From contig DLKC01000053.1 of assembly GCA_002478885.1 (NCBI GenBank), positions 56,552 through 120,551 on the forward strand: a stretch of DNA of 64,000 nt, in the 5' to 3' direction. The notes under the pieces are model-generated. The model did not search any database. It was not told the origin of the DNA and saw only the letters and a program-made list of their open reading frames with translations. Below, piece after piece: positions 43,311-52,188 of the stretch. Within the stretch, counting starts at the first letter, position 1. Each line of letters opens with the position of its first letter. The DNA comes from Chitinophagaceae bacterium UBA7600. Its GTDB lineage: Bacteria > Bacteroidota > Bacteroidia > Chitinophagales > Chitinophagaceae. Position numbers and translations under genes: made by a program.

Positions 43311-44270
43311 TTATTTAACTGAGTAACTAACAAAGGCAATTTTTTTGCTGTCCGGACTCCATGAAGGCGTATTAATCGTTCCTGCGCCGCCGAAGAACAC
43401 GGCTGTAATATCTTTGACCGTTTTCGTTTTTGCATCCATCAAACGGAGCTTTACATTTTTCCCAAACGGGTGATTTTGTTTTTCATCAGAGGTATATGCT
43501 ATATAAGCAATCCATTTATTGTCTGGTGACGGATGTGGGAACCAGTTAGCATTTTCATCAAACGTCATTTGTTCCGGGTTTGAACCATCGGTTCCCATTC
43601 TCCAGATTTGCATGTGCTGTGTACGGTATGAATGAAAATAGATGTACTTGCCATCCGGAGAATAATCAGGCCCGTCGTCCAGGCCTTCTGTTTCGGTTAG
43701 CCTTTTCGGTGTACCGCCTCCGGCAGGAATGGTATACACATCAAGGTTATTAAAGTCTGCGCCCCCACAATACGCAATTGTTTTGCCATCGGGGCTCCAT
43801 CCGTGCCAGAAAGAAAGTGCGCCGGAACTTATTTTCTTTGGCTCGCCACCTTCAGCCGGCACCGTGTACATATTGAATTTATACGACTGAAATGTATGTC
43901 CGCTTGAATCAAAGTCTGTCAGTGCCAGCAACTTACCGCCAGGAGAAATTCCGTGATCATCCATAAGATGATCGAGCGCACCGGTATTGATTACACTTAA
44001 CGCTTTAGTTGCCAAATCAAGTTTATACATTTTACCCCTGAAATTCATTACCAGGTAATTATCGGGATGCCAATTAGGTGCCTCAAAATCTCCTTCAGCA
44101 GTTAGTACCGTATCAATTTTCCCTGTTTCAACGTCCACGGTTTGAACATAGCTTGTTGTATCTGCTTTGTTTTGCGCCAATAAATGAAAAGGGTATTGCA
44201 GGCATAGAAACAAAACACAAAAGATTTTGAAACGGCAAAACAGCAATGGAAAACGAAATAAACTTTTCAT
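43311..44270 (-). CDS. Secreted TolB-like beta-propeller protein
   Basis: 319 residues from the ATG at 44270 (MKSLFRFPLLFCRFKIFC), which starts a signal peptide; an ATG at 44300 adds 10 residues and the longer open frame to 44474 is not protein-like. The body is a WD40-like PD40 propeller: repeated SPDGKxIxY / SPDNKWIAYIAY / SPDSKKIAFVSY motifs, about six blades. Related to the TolB C-terminal propeller and to dipeptidyl-peptidase propellers but without a catalytic domain. Periplasmic, binding or scaffold function. Confidence 0.82.
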   Translation of the reverse strand: MKSLFRFPLLFCRFKIFCVLFLCLQYPFHLLAQNKADTTSYVQTVDVETGKIDTVLTAEGDFEAPNWHPDNYLVMNFRGKMYKLDLATKALSVINTGALDHLMDDHGISPGGKLLALTDFDSSGHTFQSYKFNMYTVPAEGGEPKKISSGALSFWHGWSPDGKTIAYCGGADFNNLDVYTIPAGGGTPKRLTETEGLDDGPDYSPDGKYIYFHSYRTQHMQIWRMGTDGSNPEQMTFDENANWFPHPSPDNKWIAYIAYTSDEKQNHPFGKNVKLRLMDAKTKTVKDITAVFFGGAGTINTPSWSPDSKKIAFVSYSVK

Positions 44271-44300
44271 AAAAAACTTTTGGCGTAAATCAATTTTCAT

Positions 44301-44708
44301 TGAGCAGACTTGTGAATTTAGGGTAAAAAACTCAGCATAGCTGCTTTTGAAAGTAATTATCACCGGGTGCTGTTTTGTAAAGATGCTTCCTAAAATAATA
44401 TGTAAGTGTCGATAAAGAAAAACCGGTTGATTGGGACAGCAGCTGATATGCAGACGACGAAGCGTGCTTTTCAAAAGATGCTGTGGGGACAGCGGTCTAC
44501 CCGTCCCCTTTGAGTAACGCTTTGGTAGACAGAATAGGCTTCGGTTGGTGGGACAGCAACCGACAGGTTAATCATAATCGCATGCACTGCGAGTGCCAAA
44601 AAGCGACGCTCAAGGCTATCTGACAGCCGCCCGGGAAACGAAGGGACAGCGATCCACAGCGTCCCTTTGGGTAACGCTGTGGGGACAGGTCTATCTTCTA
44701 CCCTTCCT
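44301..44708. other. Intergenic region with composite repeat
   Basis: Upstream half shows nothing; 44415-44695 is a composite repeat. The gap separates the propeller gene's start from the end of the hydrolase operon. Confidence 0.6.
44415..44695. repeat. Composite intergenic repeat, four modules
   Basis: CCGGTTGATTGGGACAGCAG; a degenerate hairpin GAAGCGTGCTTTTCAAAAGA with TGCTGTGGGGACAG; CGGTTGGTGGGACAGCAACC GACAGG; GCGAGTGCC ... TGACAGCCGCCCGGGAA; and the hairpin CCACAGCGT ... AACGCTGTGG (44654-44682) GGACAGG just 27 bases after the hydrolase stop, where it could act as a transcript 3' end. Confidence 0.7.
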
Positions 44709-45578
44709 TTACTGTTTTAAGAAAGGTTTAATGCTCTCCCAAACTGCCGGGAAATTTACAAGAAACACGGGATGTGGCGCATTGGGTATGATGGCAAGCT
44801 GGCTATTGGGTATCATCTGATAAGCTGCAATTACTGTTGCCAGTGCTGCATTCCTGTCGTTCTCACCAGCCATTACCAATACAGGGCATCTAATGCTGTT
44901 AAAAAGCTCTTTGCCTGCCATCATGCTGTTATAAAAATGCGCCAGGTTATTCCAATATTCCTGCAGCCGTTCCGGCTGAGGCATTAGTGAAAGTTGCTGT
45001 TTCCAATACAAGCTGTCAAGACTGAAAGCAACTTTTGTATCTAACATTACCTGTCGTAAACCCGGTATTTGTTCACCGGCGCCGATTGCAACCAGCTTTT
45101 TAACTCTTGCCGGGTACATGGCTGCTATCTTATACCCTGTATAGGCACCATCACTAAAACCTAAAATAGTTACACTATCTTTTGTTACTTCATTTATCAC
45201 CGCCATTATATCATTGGCTTTTTGCTCATAGGTAACAGGCGCAGTACCTATTTCAGATCTGCCATGACCTCTTGTAGAGACAGCAATAACCTGGTACTTT
45301 TCCGAAAGGCTATCTATGAATTGGTACATTTCATAAATGGAGCCATATGCGCCTCCATGTAATACAACAAACGGTTCTCCTTTGCCATACTCTTCATAAT
45401 AAATCTTTGCGTCACCAGATTGCACATAGTGACCGGCTTTTACATTATTACCGTATTGAATTTCGCCGGCGGGGGAATCTGCCGTTTGCATAAAATGCCT
45501 GAGTTGCTTCTGTGCATCCGCGTGATTTACACTGCCGAGCAGTATTAACCCAAAGAGCAGGAATCGTGTAGCTTTCAT
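44709..45578 (-). CDS. Secreted alpha/beta hydrolase
   Basis: 289 residues with a signal peptide (MKATRFLLFGLILLGSVNHADA). HGGAYGS at about 74-80 (oxyanion region), nucleophile elbow GFSDGA (Ser142), Asp in AGENDR, His in NAPHPVFL. Resembles periplasmic carboxylesterase or lactonase-type hydrolases. Last gene of a minus-strand operon: reductase-like (46960), LamG-like (46276), this. Start lies 2 bases after the upstream stop. Confidence 0.86.
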   Translation of the reverse strand: MKATRFLLFGLILLGSVNHADAQKQLRHFMQTADSPAGEIQYGNNVKAGHYVQSGDAKIYYEEYGKGEPFVVLHGGAYGSIYEMYQFIDSLSEKYQVIAVSTRGHGRSEIGTAPVTYEQKANDIMAVINEVTKDSVTILGFSDGAYTGYKIAAMYPARVKKLVAIGAGEQIPGLRQVMLDTKVAFSLDSLYWKQQLSLMPQPERLQEYWNNLAHFYNSMMAGKELFNSIRCPVLVMAGENDRNAALATVIAAYQMIPNSQLAIIPNAPHPVFLVNFPAVWESIKPFLKQ

Positions 45579-45580
45579 TT

Positions 45581-46276
45581 TTACTTTTTTGTAATGCTTA
45601 AATCTTTAAAGTATCCAATGGTTCCAATATCAACCCATAAAGCAATGAAGCCGTGGGTTGAATTTCCTTTCATTTTATCAACAACCATTGTTGCGTACCT
45701 GGCATCATTGATAAACAGTGCTGCTTTTTCGCCCTGTACCTCAATGCGCATCGTAATCCATTCATTGATGTCGACCGGTGCAGCAGTTTCATACATTCCC
45801 TCAGCTTCCTTTCTCAATTTGTCAAATTTATAACCTGGATATGCATAATATTGAACGGTGTGATTCCTGTAATACTGATTATCCGATCTTCCAACTTTAG
45901 GCCTTAAATAAAAAGACTCATAAGCTGAATCTTTCTCACTTATTCTAAACGCAACGCCTATAAATCCCTGTGCTGACCTAAACGGTGATGGGTCCTGCAA
46001 CCGGCTAAATACTTTTACTTCGATCGTGCCATTTTCAAAATCAAGGTTAAGTAACCTGGCATAAGTAGGCTCATCAACTGTCTGGCCTAGCCTTGCCGTA
46101 TCAAAAGGCAACGCCTTTAAATCTCTTTCAACTTTCAATACTTTGCTTCCTTCCAATTCGGTAACCGATGCCGTAACATTTTTCACTTCAAACTGTTTGC
46201 CTTCAAAGCTGATTTTCTGCGCTTGCAACAACAGTGAACCCGCTATACCCAACAGTGTTATTAATAGTTTATTCAT
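45581..46276 (-). CDS. Secreted concanavalin/LamG-like protein (DUF1080-related)
   Basis: 231 residues from the ATG at 46276 (MNKLLITLLGIAGSLLLQAQ, signal peptide); six further codons upstream are possible. Jelly-roll beta-sandwich pattern: FENGTIEVKVF, SAQGFIGVAFRI, FYLRPK, WITMRIEVQGEKAALFINDAR, GFIALWVDIGTIGYFKDLSI, typical of LamG/3-keto-disaccharide hydrolase-type domains that bind or cleave carbohydrate. No clear catalytic residues seen, so a carbohydrate-binding or glycoside-modifying role is inferred only from fold. Confidence 0.75.
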   Translation of the reverse strand: MNKLLITLLGIAGSLLLQAQKISFEGKQFEVKNVTASVTELEGSKVLKVERDLKALPFDTARLGQTVDEPTYARLLNLDFENGTIEVKVFSRLQDPSPFRSAQGFIGVAFRISEKDSAYESFYLRPKVGRSDNQYYRNHTVQYYAYPGYKFDKLRKEAEGMYETAAPVDINEWITMRIEVQGEKAALFINDARYATMVVDKMKGNSTHGFIALWVDIGTIGYFKDLSITKK

Positions 46277-46297
46277 GTGGAATGATTGTTTCATTTC

Positions 46298-46960
46298 TTA
46301 AATATTTTGCCCGACTTTTTGTTTTGCTTCCTGCAGGTTTATTGTTTTACCCAAGGCACCAAACTCATGCAGGTCGCCAAATACTTCAATACGGATGGAT
46401 TGATCAAGACCACCAATCCTAACAGGCTCATAGCCACTATCACGTATGAGTTGTTCTACATCATTGTTTATGCTTACATCATCGGTGGCATAAAATAAGA
46501 CTGCCGCAGCTGGTTTCTGAAATGCTGCATTTTGCAGGGAGGCCACACCCAATGTTCCCAATGCTTTGGCAAGTTTTGCATCTTTTGGAAGTAAAGAAGA
46601 AAGTATTTCACCGGCTGACTGATCTGTACCAATGATTTTCTTAAATCCCCCTTTTTCATCCGGTGCAATCGGGTTGGAAGGGTCAATAATAATTTTACCC
46701 TTTAGTTCTGAAGCGTACTGACGGAGCAACTCTTTTATCGGATCGAAGTAAATGGCCAATATGAGTATGTCGGCCTGTTTGATTGCGCCTTGTATTGTCA
46801 TTGGTTGTGCAAGGCTGCCCAGTTTTTGGGCAAGGTTGTTTGCCTTCTCCAATTTTCTGTCGGCAACAATTACAGAACGATGGCCTTTGACCAGGTTGGT
46901 AGCTACTGCCGTACCGATATTTCCCAAACCGATGACGGCGACTGTTGATGGCTGTGTCAT
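46298..46960 (-). CDS. NADP-dependent F420-reductase-like oxidoreductase
   Basis: 220 residues; a Rossmann GxGNIG motif at the start (VAVIGLGNIGTAVATNL) followed by ADRKLEKA and ILILAIYF, DPSNPI, typical of the Fno/YrdC-like NADPH-dependent F420 reductase-type family (Pfam F420_oxidored). Bacteroidota lack F420, so the real substrate is likely different; many such proteins are annotated as NADP oxidoreductases of unknown partner. First gene of the operon with the LamG-like and hydrolase genes, downstream of a Crp/Fnr regulator. Confidence 0.85.
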   Translation of the reverse strand: MTQPSTVAVIGLGNIGTAVATNLVKGHRSVIVADRKLEKANNLAQKLGSLAQPMTIQGAIKQADILILAIYFDPIKELLRQYASELKGKIIIDPSNPIAPDEKGGFKKIIGTDQSAGEILSSLLPKDAKLAKALGTLGVASLQNAAFQKPAAAVLFYATDDVSINNDVEQLIRDSGYEPVRIGGLDQSIRIEVFGDLHEFGALGKTINLQEAKQKVGQNI

Positions 46961-47062
46961 GACTATTTCTTTTATTTTTGAAAGTTGATTTACAGGTGCA
47001 AATCTCCACTCCCGGAGCGTGATGCTCCAATGACCTGGTTTAAGAAATAGTATTGATGTAGT

Positions 47063-47680
47063 TTAAGATTTTGCTTTCCCTGCTTTAGACAGCCTGTTTC
47101 TAAGCCTGCTTAAGAATTCTGCTGTAATTCCCAGGTAAGCTGCAATCTGCGTTTGTGAAAGGCGGTTATTAAGGTGCGCATATCGCTCAAGAAATGACTG
47201 ATAACGGTCTTCTGCTGTAGAGCTGATGGTTTGCAGTAACCGTTCCTGAAGTTTTACAAAGCTGTTTTCTATTAACACCCTAAATATAAGGTTGAATTTT
47301 GGTGCTGCTGTATAAAGGCTGATCAGATCATCCCTGCTGATCTGCAAAACCATCGTGTCTTCAATGGCATCAATATTAAGTGCTGAAGGTTTCAAACTGT
47401 GAAAGCTGCCCAGATCTATCATCCACCAGTTTTCAGCCGCGAACTGCAGTATGTGCGTATTTCCCTTTTCATCAATCCGATACATTCTTAAACAACCACG
47501 GACAACGAAGCAAAACTGTGTACATACATTTCCTTCCTGCAACACATATTGCCGTTTTCTGAACAAACGGGAATGAAATCTTTCCCTTACCAGGTTCCTT
47601 TCCGCTTTATCCAAGGGAATGAGTTTATCAAAGTATTGAAGCAGCGGTTCAATGGATGCTTCTTTTAATTCTTCTTTCAT
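47063..47680 (-). CDS. Crp/Fnr-family transcriptional regulator
   Basis: 205 residues from the ATG at 47680 (MKEELKEASIEPLLQYFDKL); the longer frame upstream is not protein-like. The N-terminal cyclic-nucleotide-binding beta roll is complete (QYVLQEGNVCTQFCFVVRGCLRMYR, ENWWMIDLGSFHS). The C-terminal helix-turn-helix reads LSQTQIAAYLGITAEFLSRLRNRLS. No iron-sulfur Cys cluster, so a general Crp-like rather than Fnr-type protein. Common in Bacteroidota as a regulator of the adjacent operon (46960 downwards). Confidence 0.88.
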   Translation of the reverse strand: MKEELKEASIEPLLQYFDKLIPLDKAERNLVRERFHSRLFRKRQYVLQEGNVCTQFCFVVRGCLRMYRIDEKGNTHILQFAAENWWMIDLGSFHSLKPSALNIDAIEDTMVLQISRDDLISLYTAAPKFNLIFRVLIENSFVKLQERLLQTISSTAEDRYQSFLERYAHLNNRLSQTQIAAYLGITAEFLSRLRNRLSKAGKAKS

Positions 47681-47769
47681 CTGCCGGCCTGAATGGTGAG
47701 GTGTGATACAATGAGCAGTAAAAATAGGAAAAGCCGCTGAAGGGCTAAAATGGCCTGAATAATAATAGC

Positions 47770-47885
47770 AGGAGCGCTGTGCACGGTGTGCAGGAGATGC
47801 TGCGGAAACAACGATCGTGGCCTCCTGAGCGGCGTGTGACACACAGCGACACGAGGCTATCTGACAGCCGCCCGGGAATGAAATG
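47770..47885. repeat. Repeat fragment, degenerate
   Basis: GCACGGTGTGCAGGAGATGC; GCGGCGTGTGACACACAGCG; CTATCTGACAGCCGCCCGGG. Matches the GGCGAGTGCC ... CTATCTGACAC module with changes; lies between the Crp/Fnr gene and the stop of the large secreted hydrolase. Confidence 0.55.
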
Positions 47886-47901
47886 CAATTGCCTTGTATG
47901 C

Positions 47902-50025
47902 TTATTTTACGATTATCCTTACACGCTCAAGATTTTGAATCCTGGTATAGGGCGTTTTTGCATCAGCTTCTCTTTGAGCAGCCACACGGAGGGTAATGAA
48001 ATAAGTTCCCGGCTTTGAAAATGTATGCGTTGTTTTCAGTTTTACCATAGCTGAAGGGGTAAATTTTTCGGCAACAGGAAAAGTACCATTGCCTTCAAAA
48101 TCCCATTGTGCAGAAACGACCTTCCCGGTATTTTCCGGCACTTCAATTTCCGCTTCCAAATTAAATGCCTGGCCAACTTTAACTTCAGCCCGATCACCGC
48201 CATTTGCCTTAAGGTGCACAACTGGTTGTATCCCGTTTCTTTCCCTTGCGTTGCCCGGTATAATGACCTGGCCATCTTCCACTTTATAAGAGGTGCTCAC
48301 CGGTGGCGCAATACCTTTTTCAACCCATGCACTCAAATCGAGCAGTGCTTGCTGCAGCACCCCGAGATAACTTACTGTGTGCGCCGGATCTTCCTGTTTG
48401 GTTTGATCGCCGTGGAGTGCATGATCGGTATACCAAAGCCGGAAGTAATTATCGCTGTTGTTGCCCAAATGTTCCTGCACTTTTGAGCGATACCAATCTG
48501 CCTGCCATGGAAAGGCTTCCCGATCCCACAGAGAAGAGAGGACAATCATCTTTCCTTTAAATTTCCCTGCGGGCAATACGCCGGATGCACCCATCGTAAA
48601 TAATGGCCCTAACAGCATGGGGCGTTGGGGATAAACCGGCTTGCCTGCGGAATCGCGAAACTGATCCCATACATGGTATTCTTTTTCCGGAACCTGGTGC
48701 CTGTGATAAGTCTGCACAGCAAGAAAATTCGAATTATCAACTTCCACTGTATCTCCCGCTTTAAGCAGCATAAGCACCGAGGGATCTGCTGGCCCGAGCG
48801 CAACCTTGTCGCCGGCAACTTTTGTTAACTGCAATGTTTTTCCCGCAGCCGCACCGCTCTTTATCATTAAGTCGCCGCCCATAAAATTAACATCGGGTAA
48901 GCTATCTTCTAACTGAAAGGCAACCGGCATTGTTCCCGGTTCCCCTCCCATACTTTTCCAGGCAGCGTCGGCAGTGCCACGATCCTGTGCTGACATCGGT
49001 TCTACCAATCCAATTTTAACCGCCTCATCCCCGGGGATACCTGATTTTATTTTGCTTGGTTTTTGAATACGCGCCTTTAAAAAAGACGCCGTAGGATTTG
49101 CACCAAGATACCCGGGCCTGGTCCAAAAATCTTCTGTAAAATATTTCCTGTCGGCCATTACCACGCCCTGGTATAACACCAAAAACCCGTGAATACCCAT
49201 CGTCTTATATCCAAACCACGATTTAGGCGGAAACCCCATCCTGGTCACTTCCTGTAATGCGGCTTTTTCCTCCTCATTCAAGCCTGCATACATGTCTCCC
49301 GACCCACCCGTTTCGACGGCATCTATAATCTGAGGAAGTTTATCGTGTAAGACACGCATCGCATACATGCGAACGGTAAAAACGTTGGGAATGGCTTCGG
49401 GTGAACCCACTACATAAGGTACGGCTCCGTCCCATACATCTTCGGTATTCTCCATGCCGCCTATCGTGCGGAAAGCCCCCCCACTTCCACCAAAAGCGTA
49501 GCCGTATGGCCGATCTGACCGCCCATAAATCTGAGCTGCAACAACCCGTGAAAACTGAGCAGCCACAGCATTGGCCCGGAAAGCCCCAATGGTAGCATCG
49601 CCGCCTATGTTTGGCTTTGAAAAATCTATTTTTCCACCTTCATTGGTTTCGATAAAATAAGCACCGCTGCCAATAGAAAAGCTGATCTTGTCTTCTTCCC
49701 CTGTTGCAGCCTGAGAAAGGTTTTCATTGTCGGGGAAAGGGGTGATATATTGAAAGAAGCGCCCTTTGTAATTTTCTTTTTGGGGAAAGTAAAAAGAGAA
49801 ACGTGTTTCCGTTCCTTTAAATCCACCATGAACATACCGATGGCGAACAGGTTTATCCCGCCACTCATCTACATCAACATAAGGGTTTTTAAACAACGTG
49901 TCTTTTGTTGTAAAGCTTTTGGCTAACTCATCAGATAACTGAATGAGATTATTTTGAGCCTGCAGATGTAATGACAATCCAAAAAATATGCAAACAAAAG
50001 CGAAAGAAAATTTATAAGCTGACAT
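47902..50025 (-). CDS. Large secreted alpha/beta-hydrolase-fold protein with PKD-like tail
   Basis: 707 residues with a signal peptide (MSAYKFSFAFVCIFFGLSLHLQA). An alpha/beta hydrolase core with nucleophile elbow FGGSGGA (Ser181) and surrounding FETNEGG, PYVVGSPEA, DHALHGDQ (His) suggests an esterase related to tannase/feruloyl-esterase-type large hydrolases. The last ~90 residues (VVSAQWDFEGNGTFPVAEK ... HTFSKPGTYFITLRVAA) are a PKD domain for surface interaction. Substrate not clear. Confidence 0.8.
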   Translation of the reverse strand: MSAYKFSFAFVCIFFGLSLHLQAQNNLIQLSDELAKSFTTKDTLFKNPYVDVDEWRDKPVRHRYVHGGFKGTETRFSFYFPQKENYKGRFFQYITPFPDNENLSQAATGEEDKISFSIGSGAYFIETNEGGKIDFSKPNIGGDATIGAFRANAVAAQFSRVVAAQIYGRSDRPYGYAFGGSGGAFRTIGGMENTEDVWDGAVPYVVGSPEAIPNVFTVRMYAMRVLHDKLPQIIDAVETGGSGDMYAGLNEEEKAALQEVTRMGFPPKSWFGYKTMGIHGFLVLYQGVVMADRKYFTEDFWTRPGYLGANPTASFLKARIQKPSKIKSGIPGDEAVKIGLVEPMSAQDRGTADAAWKSMGGEPGTMPVAFQLEDSLPDVNFMGGDLMIKSGAAAGKTLQLTKVAGDKVALGPADPSVLMLLKAGDTVEVDNSNFLAVQTYHRHQVPEKEYHVWDQFRDSAGKPVYPQRPMLLGPLFTMGASGVLPAGKFKGKMIVLSSLWDREAFPWQADWYRSKVQEHLGNNSDNYFRLWYTDHALHGDQTKQEDPAHTVSYLGVLQQALLDLSAWVEKGIAPPVSTSYKVEDGQVIIPGNARERNGIQPVVHLKANGGDRAEVKVGQAFNLEAEIEVPENTGKVVSAQWDFEGNGTFPVAEKFTPSAMVKLKTTHTFSKPGTYFITLRVAAQREADAKTPYTRIQNLERVRIIVK

Positions 50026-50091
50026 GATAGGATGTTTATCTGTGATGGCTATTTTGTTATTGGTTGTATCATACCGGCTTTGTTTTTTTTT

Positions 50092-50215
50092 AGCATCGTC
50101 CCTTGCGTCGCAAGCACTTCGTCAACATATCATCTGGCAGCAATAAAGCTGAATATATAACAGAACGATGAAAGGATTGCGACGCAACGATGCTCAACCG
50201 GAGTTACCCAAGCCG
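50092..50215. repeat. Repeat fragment between hydrolase genes
   Basis: GCATCGTCCCTTGCGTCGCA, AGCACTTCGTCAAC and the reverse GGATTGCGACGCAACGATGC form a ~20-base inverted match (GCATCGT...TTGCGTCGCAA / TTGCGACGCAACGATGC) across a ~65-base centre. The TTGCGTCGCA motif is shared with the dispersed modules. Confidence 0.6.
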
Positions 50216-50222
50216 GTATCAT

Positions 50223-51203
50223 TTATTTAGTCTCTACTTCATATTTATCCCAACCTGTTATGTACAAAGGCACAACATTGTACATATCCTGCATTGAATC
50301 GGGTTTCTTGTCTGTCCAAATAGTATGAATAATGGCTTTCTTTCCATTCATTACAAACTGTTCAATGAACTCGTCTGTTTCGCTAAAATTGTATTGCAAA
50401 GGCTTTAAAGCCACGATATGGTCGGCACCAACCTCTTCATAAAACCAATGAGGATAATTTGATTTTACAAACCCGTTATGCAAGTAGTTTGAACCTGCAT
50501 AAAAATCGCCCTCAACAGATTTTGTATCGAATGGCACAAGCTGGTCTACGCTGCCATGCATTAACAGCATGGGACATGGTGCTTTTTTCCAGGTAAGTGA
50601 GTCCTGGCGTGTAATAATACAGCCTGCATGAGAAATAACTCCGGCATAATTAAACCCTTTGGGAAGGAGACCTGAAAACTGTCCCCCGGAGCATATATCA
50701 TATTCTGCCATTAAACAAGCAACGGCTCCGGCGATACCTCCTGAAATAATTATTTTACCCGTATCAATATTCCATTCATTCGCTTTGCTAATGATGAACG
50801 CTGTTGCGTCAATAAGGTCGCCATATCCTAAAGAAACAGCCTTCATCACAGCTTCTTCATCTGGCTGTTTATTATTTGCAAGACCCAACCTGTAGTCTAT
50901 TGAAATTACAACGAATCCTGCTGCAGCAAAATGTTTACAATATTGTGTTTGTAATGCATTGATGCGGCTGCCGGTTGCAAAACCACCACCATGCACATAA
51001 ATAAACACAGGGCGTTTGCCTTTATATGGAACGCCGTTATCGACATACTTATCAAGGTACACATGGGTTGTATCCTTCACAGCATAGAGCACGGTTTCTC
51101 GTGTGACTGTACTTTGTGCTGACACAGCTGTGATGTAAAAAAAGCACAGCATAGCCAACAGCATTCTTTTGATGCCGGTAAATTTTGAAGTATCATTTTT
51201 CAT
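50223..51203 (-). CDS. Esterase-fold protein with the catalytic Ser replaced by Ile
   Basis: 326 residues from the ATG at 51203, with a signal peptide (MKNDTSKFTGIKRMLLAMLC ... VSA). Carboxylesterase/acetyl-esterase type: oxyanion loop VHGGGFATG, VISIDYRLG, HGSVDQLVP, and a final HIVALK. At the nucleophile elbow the sequence is ISGGIAGAVA: position 157 is ATC (Ile) where family members have Ser (AGC or TCC). Every other part of the fold is intact. Either a real inactive pseudo-enzyme (binding protein) or a single-base error in this assembly. Downstream of a TetR gene whose stop is 29 bases before this start. Confidence 0.83.
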   Translation of the reverse strand: MKNDTSKFTGIKRMLLAMLCFFYITAVSAQSTVTRETVLYAVKDTTHVYLDKYVDNGVPYKGKRPVFIYVHGGGFATGSRINALQTQYCKHFAAAGFVVISIDYRLGLANNKQPDEEAVMKAVSLGYGDLIDATAFIISKANEWNIDTGKIIISGGIAGAVACLMAEYDICSGGQFSGLLPKGFNYAGVISHAGCIITRQDSLTWKKAPCPMLLMHGSVDQLVPFDTKSVEGDFYAGSNYLHNGFVKSNYPHWFYEEVGADHIVALKPLQYNFSETDEFIEQFVMNGKKAIIHTIWTDKKPDSMQDMYNVVPLYITGWDKYEVETK

Positions 51204-51232
51204 TGATGTATCTTTTGCATTTGATAATTGTG

Positions 51233-51874
51233 TCAATATTTTTTTGGGTTAGTGCTTTTTTGCGTTGCATTGTATTGATTGATGTGCCTATCTAATATCG
51301 TTATGCCTTTATGAGTGCAAAAGCCTCTGAAATAAACCGCTATCGTATTTTGCAAAATTTCATAGGTTGATGCCGATAACAATTTGTACTGTTTTTCTCT
51401 TACAATTGAGACGTATAAAGCGTATATACCTTCTAATACAATAGCAGGGACAATATCCTTCCGAAAAACGCCTTCCACTATCCCATGTTCAATCATTTCA
51501 ATAAACTTGTCTGAAAACTTTTTTGATATGGATGATTCTACTTTTTTAGCCAGTTTGGGATAGTAGTAATCCAAATCCTGGTAAAATAGTTTGCTAACCC
51601 TTGGTTCGGTCTCTATTGCGTTGCGCCAGACATCAAAAAGCAGGGAAACGGTATCCTGGCCGGGTGGAAGATTTTGCAGCATCTCATATCTTTGATCGTG
51701 ATACAGATGTAACACCTCTTCTAAAAGCTTTTCCTTATTCTTGAAGTATTTATAGATCGTCTTTGTTGAAATGCCCAACAATGCAACAAGTTTTTCGTTA
51801 GACATTTTTCTGATTCCATGCTGCAGAAAATACTTTAAGCACGTACTGAGCATTTCGTCTTTTGCATTGGCCAT
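51233..51874 (-). CDS. TetR-family transcriptional regulator
   Basis: 213 residues. N-terminal helix-turn-helix MLSTCLKYFLQHGIRKMSNEKL then VALLGISTKTIYKYFKNKEKLLEEV, the typical TetR DNA-binding helices, followed by a helical ligand/dimerisation domain. Co-directional and tightly spaced with the esterase-like gene at 51203, so it probably regulates it. A perfect palindrome lies just upstream. Confidence 0.87.
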   Translation of the reverse strand: MANAKDEMLSTCLKYFLQHGIRKMSNEKLVALLGISTKTIYKYFKNKEKLLEEVLHLYHDQRYEMLQNLPPGQDTVSLLFDVWRNAIETEPRVSKLFYQDLDYYYPKLAKKVESSISKKFSDKFIEMIEHGIVEGVFRKDIVPAIVLEGIYALYVSIVREKQYKLLSASTYEILQNTIAVYFRGFCTHKGITILDRHINQYNATQKSTNPKKY

Positions 51875-51889
51875 GCGGAAATTATTTTT

Positions 51890-51899
51890 ACTAATTAGT
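51890..51899. promoter_or_regulatory. Palindrome ACTAATTAGT upstream of tetR
   Basis: Perfect 10-bp two-fold symmetric site about 15 bases before the TetR start, within an AT-rich promoter region. TetR proteins bind palindromes of this kind to repress themselves. The short arm length keeps this moderate. Confidence 0.5.
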
Positions 51900-52188
51900 T
51901 TCCAACAAAGGAAAAGGAAATTATTTTAATAAAAAAGTTTCCATGGAAAATTCCGCTACTAACTGCCAATTATTGGTTACAAGGAAGGCTTTGCCTGCGA
52001 TCGTAGCTGCAGCCGTTGAAGTGAAATTGCTCAATAAGATTACCGAACATACGGGTGAGTGATGCCGGATAAGCCTGTGCTACGGTAGCGTACCGGTAAA
52101 TGGAGACAGCACCCGATAGATACAATTAAGTGGAGAGCAGGCTGGCATTCCACAGCGTTTCCTTCGGGTAACGCTGTGGGTCAAAAGA
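51900..52188. other. Intergenic region with repeat hairpin
   Basis: First half AT-rich (promoter side of tetR), then a repeat block from about 52040: GTGAGTGATGCCGGATAAGC; TGGAGACAGCACCCGATAG; and the hairpin CCACAGCGTTT ... AACGCTGTGG (52150-52178), which ends 10 bases before the stop of the minus-strand DUF4062 gene and so lies just past it, a possible terminator-like position. Confidence 0.6.
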
